Shown here: positions 18,692 through 22,849 of the stretch, piece by piece
How the letters are laid out: each line of letters begins with the position of its first letter
Position numbering within the stretch: the first letter of the stretch is position 1
Source: a virus
Length of the DNA: 22,849 nt
Reading direction: 5' to 3' (one strand)
IMG/VR virus record: IMGVR_UViG_3300037180_000023
Span: 1 to 22,849 of that record
The notes under the pieces: generated by a model
What the model saw: the letters and a program-made list of their open reading frames with translations, nothing else
The model's database searches: none
Told to the model about the DNA's origin: nothing
Translations under genes and position numbers: made by a program

Positions 18692-21216
18692 CAGTTACTC
18701 TGCCCCAGCATGGGCCGAAGCTTCTGGTAGAGCTGGGTCACCATCTGATTCGCGTCGATGTTATTCCCGTACACGTTGATATTTTCGACGCTAAGGCCGC
18801 CCTTGCCTCCCTGCTGGTACTGGGATAGCGGGACGATGGCTTCGGGACCGGCGTCGCCTACCACTGCGAGAGTGGGGCTAGTAGCTACGCCGCCTTCGGC
18901 GAGGTGAGGGATCTCGCCTATCTTGCCGATCTTCCCGCCAATACCTAGGAGGTGGCCGACCGCGCCGATGGTGTCGTCGTACGCTCCGATAGCTATGTTG
19001 ATCCCCTTGATGGCGTCGTTTATCACGGAGATCAGAGCGTTTATCACGGCCTTCAGTGCGGTGCCGAGGACGCTACCTAGGCCGGACCAAGCTTTGGTGA
19101 TGAACGACCCAATACTCCCGAACGCACCGACGATATCGTTTATGGGTGTGCTGACTGCTGAGCTTATCCCGCTCCACAGGCTATCGAAGAAGTTGCTTAT
19201 GCCACTAGTGATGTTCCCAATGGCGGACTTGATCTGCCCCCACAGCCCGCCGAACATACCGCCGATACTGGACAAGGCGTCGCTGACGGCGTTGGTTACG
19301 GCTCCTGGCAGGTTGTTGACCCACCCGATGAGATCGTCGGTTACGGTCGTGAGGCCGCCGGATATGCCGTTCCAGATGGTCGTGCCCACATCCCCCAGGC
19401 CTGATACTATGCTGATGACGATATTCTCGCCCGCTGTCACGAAGGTACCCATGATACCTTCGATCTCGCCAGGGATGGCCCCGATCGCGTTGACTACGTC
19501 GGTACCCACCGCTCCAATCGTCGTGATGATGCCGTTGAACACGTTGGTTATGGCCGTACCTACCGCGAGGAACGCCTGCGATATACCCTGCACGATCGAG
19601 TTGGCGATGCTGAGCATATTGGACTTGAAGTCGGTGAAGGCGTTGACTACCGCGATGAACGGAGCCTCTATGACACCGACCACCTTCTTCCATACCGTCT
19701 CGAAGAAGTTGACGATATCCTGGAAGGCGCCTATTACGAAGTCCTTTACGGAGCCTACTGCACCAGACACGCTTTCGTACATCTGGTAGAAGGAGTAGGC
19801 CATCTGTCCTAGGGCGGTACCGACTACCTTGAAGACGTCGATGATGGCTTCTATGGCCCACGTCACGCCCGGCAGTGCTACCTTGGCGAACTCGGTAAGG
19901 ATCGGAATGAGCGCTGTCCCGATCTTGGTGCCTTCGTCGACGAGCTCGGCAGTGAATATGTGCCACTGGCCGCCCAGGGTCGCAGCCTGCTTGGCAGCAG
20001 CAGCGTGCGCCGACCCTACCTTGTTGGCCTCTTCGGAAGTCTTCTCGTAAGCGGACACGCCGCCGCTTAGGACGGAGTTCATGATCTGAGCGGCAGAGGA
20101 CCCGAACAAGGTCTTCTCGGCAGCCATCCGTTGCTGCTCGGTCATACTCGCGAGCTTCGGCTCGAGCAGGCCGATAGCATTCTTCATGCCAATGAACTGA
20201 CCGCTAGCGTTGAACAGCTTCACGTGGAGCGAGTCGAGCTCGGCAGACGTAGCCTTGCTACCGCCTAGTAGGGTGGTGAGTGCGGTATTGACGAGCAGCG
20301 CGCCACGTGATCCCTGGGAAGCCACAGCCGGGAAGCTCATCAGCGTGCCCACATCTTGCAGGGATGGAGCCAAGTCGCCGAGTCGGCTCTTCAGCTTGTC
20401 CATGGTGGTAGCCAACGTCGTTATGGGGATGTTGGTAATACGGCTTACGTTGTAGAGCGTATCCGTCGCGCTCGCGGCCTGGTTAGCGTTCAGATGGTAG
20501 GCCTGCATGACTCCCGCCAGCGCTGTGGTGGTGTCGTTCAGGTCGAGTCCGCTGGCTGACGCCAGGTCGGAGGACGCCTTCATGATAAGCAGGTCCTGGC
20601 CGGTATTCGAGATGTCGATGCCAGCGGCCTTCAACTGGCCAGCCACACCTGCGAAGGCGTTCGCGATGGTCGTGCCGGAGAACTCTACGCTGCCGCCGGT
20701 ACTCAGGAATGCGTCGCCTATCTTCCCAGCGGTAGCGGTACTGACGTCGCCCGCCTTGGAAATGGCGACTTCCGCATCCTGCATGTTGATACCCAGCTTG
20801 GTAGCGATGCCCGCCAACGCAGCGACCGCCACACCGGCGATGAGGAAGCCTCCGCCTACGCCGCCTGCGGCCTCGCCTTCAGCACTCGCGCCTCCGATGG
20901 AGGTACCTAATCCGTCGACGGCATGCGTAGCATCACGCGTGGAGGACCGGAGTGCGCCGATTGGAACGCCCATAGTGCCCAGCAGGCCTTCAAAGCCTCG
21001 TATCGTGTCCTTCCACACCGAACTAGACTTGCTCGCGGTGCTCTCGATATCCGACTCGGCGTCCTTAGCGGCAGTACCTGCGGCGGCTCCGCTCACGCCT
21101 ACGCCGTCAGCCAGACCGGCCATCTCGAGCTTGGTCTTAGCTACTCCCTCAGAGAATCCTGTAGTCTGGGCAATGATCTCCGCGACTATAGGTGGGATGA
21201 AGATGGAGTCGGCCAT
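18691..21216 (-). CDS. Tail tape measure protein
   Basis: An 841-residue protein, the longest in the window. The N-terminus (about 1-120) is Ala/Ser/Gly-rich and helical. About 150-400 matches the phage tail tape measure (PhageMin_Tail) region, with ISKAGDVSTATAGKIGDAFL and STTLLGGSKATSAELDSL-like stretches. The middle and C-terminal parts hold many amphipathic and hydrophobic repeats (SGISNFFDSLWSGISSAV), and a conserved end, LAEGGVATSPTLAVVGDAGP, precedes EAIVPLSQY. It sets tail length; the usual rule of about 0.15 nm per residue would give a tail near 125 nm. It follows the gp10-like gene by three bases. Confidence 0.96.
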   Translation of the reverse strand: MADSIFIPPIVAEIIAQTTGFSEGVAKTKLEMAGLADGVGVSGAAAGTAAKDAESDIESTASKSSSVWKDTIRGFEGLLGTMGVPIGALRSSTRDATHAVDGLGTSIGGASAEGEAAGGVGGGFLIAGVAVAALAGIATKLGINMQDAEVAISKAGDVSTATAGKIGDAFLSTGGSVEFSGTTIANAFAGVAGQLKAAGIDISNTGQDLLIMKASSDLASASGLDLNDTTTALAGVMQAYHLNANQAASATDTLYNVSRITNIPITTLATTMDKLKSRLGDLAPSLQDVGTLMSFPAVASQGSRGALLVNTALTTLLGGSKATSAELDSLHVKLFNASGQFIGMKNAIGLLEPKLASMTEQQRMAAEKTLFGSSAAQIMNSVLSGGVSAYEKTSEEANKVGSAHAAAAKQAATLGGQWHIFTAELVDEGTKIGTALIPILTEFAKVALPGVTWAIEAIIDVFKVVGTALGQMAYSFYQMYESVSGAVGSVKDFVIGAFQDIVNFFETVWKKVVGVIEAPFIAVVNAFTDFKSNMLSIANSIVQGISQAFLAVGTAITNVFNGIITTIGAVGTDVVNAIGAIPGEIEGIMGTFVTAGENIVISIVSGLGDVGTTIWNGISGGLTTVTDDLIGWVNNLPGAVTNAVSDALSSIGGMFGGLWGQIKSAIGNITSGISNFFDSLWSGISSAVSTPINDIVGAFGSIGSFITKAWSGLGSVLGTALKAVINALISVINDAIKGINIAIGAYDDTIGAVGHLLGIGGKIGKIGEIPHLAEGGVATSPTLAVVGDAGPEAIVPLSQYQQGGKGGLSVENINVYGNNIDANQMVTQLYQKLRPMLGQSN

Positions 21217-21219
21217 GGC

Positions 21220-21615
21220 TCAGCCTCGTATCGCAGCGGCCCAGTACCTAGCGGCCAGCGGTGGAATAAGTGGTATCTCGTCTTCCCAGGCGGGCTTGAA
21301 ATACGGCCGGGGCTTCTGGTCGTACACGCGGCCGAGGCTATCCGACCCAACGAACCCGAGCTCGAAGCGGCGTGCGTATATCACTCCGGGACCTACGTGA
21401 CTGGAGTAGACGTCAGGGGAGATCACGTCCGGACCGCTCGTATGCGTGCTGCGGCGCATGGTTCCCGAGACTACGCCGTACCCTGAGTGGAGCCTACTCA
21501 TGGCCCCTCTTTGGATAGCGCTGGCAGCTGCCACCGTGATCTTGGCGGCAGCTGCCTGTACGCGTAGGAGTATGGCGTCTAGCGCGGCCTGAGCGGCCAC
21601 ATCATCGACGGGCAT
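21220..21615 (-). CDS. HK97 gp10-like tail/neck protein
   Basis: A 131-residue protein. A helical N-terminus (about 1-40, Ala-rich) is followed by a basic and beta region (SGTMRRSTHTS, YARRFELGF) and ends in RPYFKPAWEDE. That RP.FKPAW ending is typical of the HK97 gp10 / tail-completion family. In most siphoviruses that gene lies before the tail tube; here it lies between the chaperones and the tape measure. Its ATG overlaps the end of the frameshifted chaperone by 14 bp. Family call by pattern; a different minor tail protein is possible. Confidence 0.7.
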   Translation of the reverse strand: MPVDDVAAQAALDAILLRVQAAAAKITVAAASAIQRGAMSRLHSGYGVVSGTMRRSTHTSGPDVISPDVYSSHVGPGVIYARRFELGFVGSDSLGRVYDQKPRPYFKPAWEDEIPLIPPLAARYWAAAIRG

Positions 21616-22263
21616 TTTGCTCCCGTCTCTGTTTGTCTTCGATGACCTGGCGCTCCGTGTCTGATATGGCGATCATCCAGTCCACTAGGTCGGCAGGTTC
21701 GTCCAGGTACTGCTCGTGCGTCATGCCTGGGAACTTCCTACGGTACGAGTACTCGCGCCAGCGGTGGTATACGTCAGGATCGACACTGACCGCCGTACGT
21801 CCCTCGAGAAATTGCTTCAGTCTCCCGAGGGCTGAGTAGGGGTTTCAGAGAAGCCCTCCGCCTTGGGATCGGTCGGACCGAAGTCCACTTCGGCTACCGC
21901 TGTGACCGCGTCCCTCCGGACCGCCTCGCTGAGAGCGTCGTAGAGCTTCGGCGCTAGATCCTGGACAGTATCCAGAGTCGGCAGCGGCGCAGGTAGCGTC
22001 CAGCTCTCCAGGAGCGCCACGATGGCAGCGTCCTCGAGCGCCATGATCGCTGCAGTGTCGGTGTATGTCAGACCGACTTTGTCAGCGTTGTCCCAATCGA
22101 CTTCATCTGGGTCGCCGGGCTTCTCACCAGGCTTGCGTGGGATCTTCGCGATGGCGGACGCTGCCACGAACGCGGTGGCTCGCAGCAGCGTCCTATGCCT
22201 GGTGAGGATGTCCTCGCGGTCACGGATAGTGGCCGACCCACCAGGGATCTCTACATTGCGCAT
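21602..22263 (-). CDS. G-T tail assembly chaperone (-1 frameshift product)
   Basis: A fused product of about 220 residues. Translation begins as the G protein and shifts -1 near its end. The -1 frame is open only after the TGA at 21847-21845 and before the 0-frame TGA at 21819-21817, so the slip must occur in the 25 bases 21820-21844. Candidate sites are G-GGA just before GAC TGA and C-CCT; neither is a canonical X-XXY-YYZ heptamer. The T extension (about 73 residues from the GGA site) has YHRWREYSYRRKFPG and LVDWMIAI, typical of tail chaperone T domains. It stops at 21602, overlapping the next gene. The conserved place before the tape measure supports it strongly. Confidence 0.85.
21817..22263 (-). 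CDS. G tail assembly chaperone
   Basis: A 148-residue protein translated without frameshifting. The N-terminal half is alpha-helical with a basic patch (RHRTLLRATAFVAA, then KIPRKPGEKPGDP). The C-terminal half is acidic (AVAEVDFGPTDPKAE). Its position between tail tube and tape measure is the classic slot for the lambda-G-type chaperone that binds the tape measure during tail assembly. ATG 22263 is preceded by AGGAGGTG. The alternative frameshifted product is listed separately. Confidence 0.88.
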   Translation of the reverse strand: MRNVEIPGGSATIRDREDILTRHRTLLRATAFVAASAIAKIPRKPGEKPGDPDEVDWDNADKVGLTYTDTAAIMALEDAAIVALLESWTLPAPLPTLDTVQDLAPKLYDALSEAVRRDAVTAVAEVDFGPTDPKAEGFSETPTQPSGD

Positions 22264-22288
22264 CTACTACACCTCCTGTAGTTTACTG

Positions 22289-22849
22289 CTAGTAGACCGT
22301 CGTGACGGCGTTCGCAGCCGTCAAGGCGACGGGGGATACCCCGCCTGCCAGCGCGTCAGTCGAGTTCGGGAGTAGCTGGAGCTCCAGCGGAACCTCGACC
22401 CACTCCTTGGAGCGGTCGACCTCACCGCTCGTGAACCTCGCCTTGGACGAGTGGATGTTGAACGCCCACCCGTTCTGCACGTCGTTCAGCGTGATGTCCA
22501 GCGTCTCCGTGGTACCAGCCTCGTAGGCCGCGAGCCACGTAGCGCTCGGATCCTCCAGCACCGTGATCTTCGCGGTGGCGAGCAGCGCGCTGGCGAAGTA
22601 CTGGTAGTAGGCCTGCGTACCGGTGATGGCCGCGATGGGCTTCACCTGCCGCTTCAGGTCGACGTTCCAGTTGACCACGTAGGCGACCTGCGCGCCGCCG
22701 ATGGCGACGACCACAGACCAGCCCGGAGGAGCCTGAGCCGCCGAGAACGATGGCGTCGGAGGAGTCGGGACGATAGCGGCGTTGCCGAACCAGTTGACCG
22801 TGTACTTCGGCAACGAGTCCGCTGAGCCGCTAATGCTGAGCCCGTCCAG
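22289..22849 (-). CDS. Tail tube (major tail) protein, 5' end outside window
   Basis: The frame is open to the window edge, so the start lies beyond 22849. At least 186 residues are present, beginning LDGLSISGSADS. A beta-rich protein follows, with WSVVVAIGGAQVAYVVNWNV, LDITLNDVQNGWAFNIHSSK and a strand-rich end. The DGLSISGSAD start and WNVDLKRQVKPI fit siphovirus tail tube proteins, which stack in rings around the tape measure. A TTG at 22813 is only an internal possible start, and the in-frame sequence upstream of it remains open. It is followed after a short gap by the G chaperone gene. Confidence 0.78.
   Translation of the reverse strand: MDGLSISGSADSLPKYTVNWFGNAAIVPTPPTPSFSAAQAPPGWSVVVAIGGAQVAYVVNWNVDLKRQVKPIAAITGTQAYYQYFASALLATAKITVLEDPSATWLAAYEAGTTETLDITLNDVQNGWAFNIHSSKARFTSGEVDRSKEWVEVPLELQLLPNSTDALAGGVSPVALTAANAVTTVY

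Noticed and set aside
18691-21400. Long + strand frames opposite the tape measure gene (for example 18923-19789 and 20507-21400)
   Set aside because: They are antisense shadows produced by biased codon use; their peptides are Pro/Ala/Ser-rich without motifs.

Overview
The window is 22.8 kb of a tailed-phage genome, most likely a siphovirus. Every supported gene lies on the minus strand, so the functional order runs from position 22849 down to 1. GC content is high, most junctions are ATGA, GTGA or TGATG overlaps, and there is a long tape measure gene, a frameshifted tail chaperone and a C1q-like fibre. A high-GC, possibly actinobacterial, host is plausible but not proven. No integrase, repressor, tRNA, terminase or capsid gene is visible here.

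Layout in transcription order. Positions 22849-14730 hold the tail module: tail tube (cut by the window edge), G and G-T tail assembly chaperones joined by a -1 frameshift, an HK97-gp10-like protein, tape measure, distal tail protein, Tal-like baseplate protein, two small proteins (one with a DnaJ-like zinc motif) and a fibre with a C1q-like end. Positions 14702-11258 hold small genes, a T4-type lysozyme, two single-span membrane proteins, a papain-like cysteine protease and a holin-like protein. Positions 11183-8115 hold a small HTH-like protein, a metallophosphoesterase, an endonuclease VII-type HNH protein and an SNF2 helicase. Positions 8118-4947 hold two compact operons of small, mostly zinc-binding accessory proteins. 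Each operon starts at a near-identical promoter with an upstream dyad box, and each ends at an intrinsic terminator. Positions 4801-45 hold a recombination and replication module: Sak4-like ATPase, SSB-like protein, primase-polymerase/helicase and a Cas4/RecB-like nuclease.

The most unusual locus is 9394-9879. The HNH gene is flanked on both sides by diverged copies of the same SNF2 helicase N-terminus. Each copy ends at a stop codon overlapping the next start, and the helicase body begins in a different frame exactly at its Walker A motif. Other points of interest are the paired promoter/operator boxes, an out-of-frame 39-bp tandem repeat at 5415-5494 that could act as a frame switch, a cysteine protease lacking the usual oxyanion glutamine, a 14-bp perfect palindrome inside the SSB-like gene, and several strong RNA hairpins between genes.
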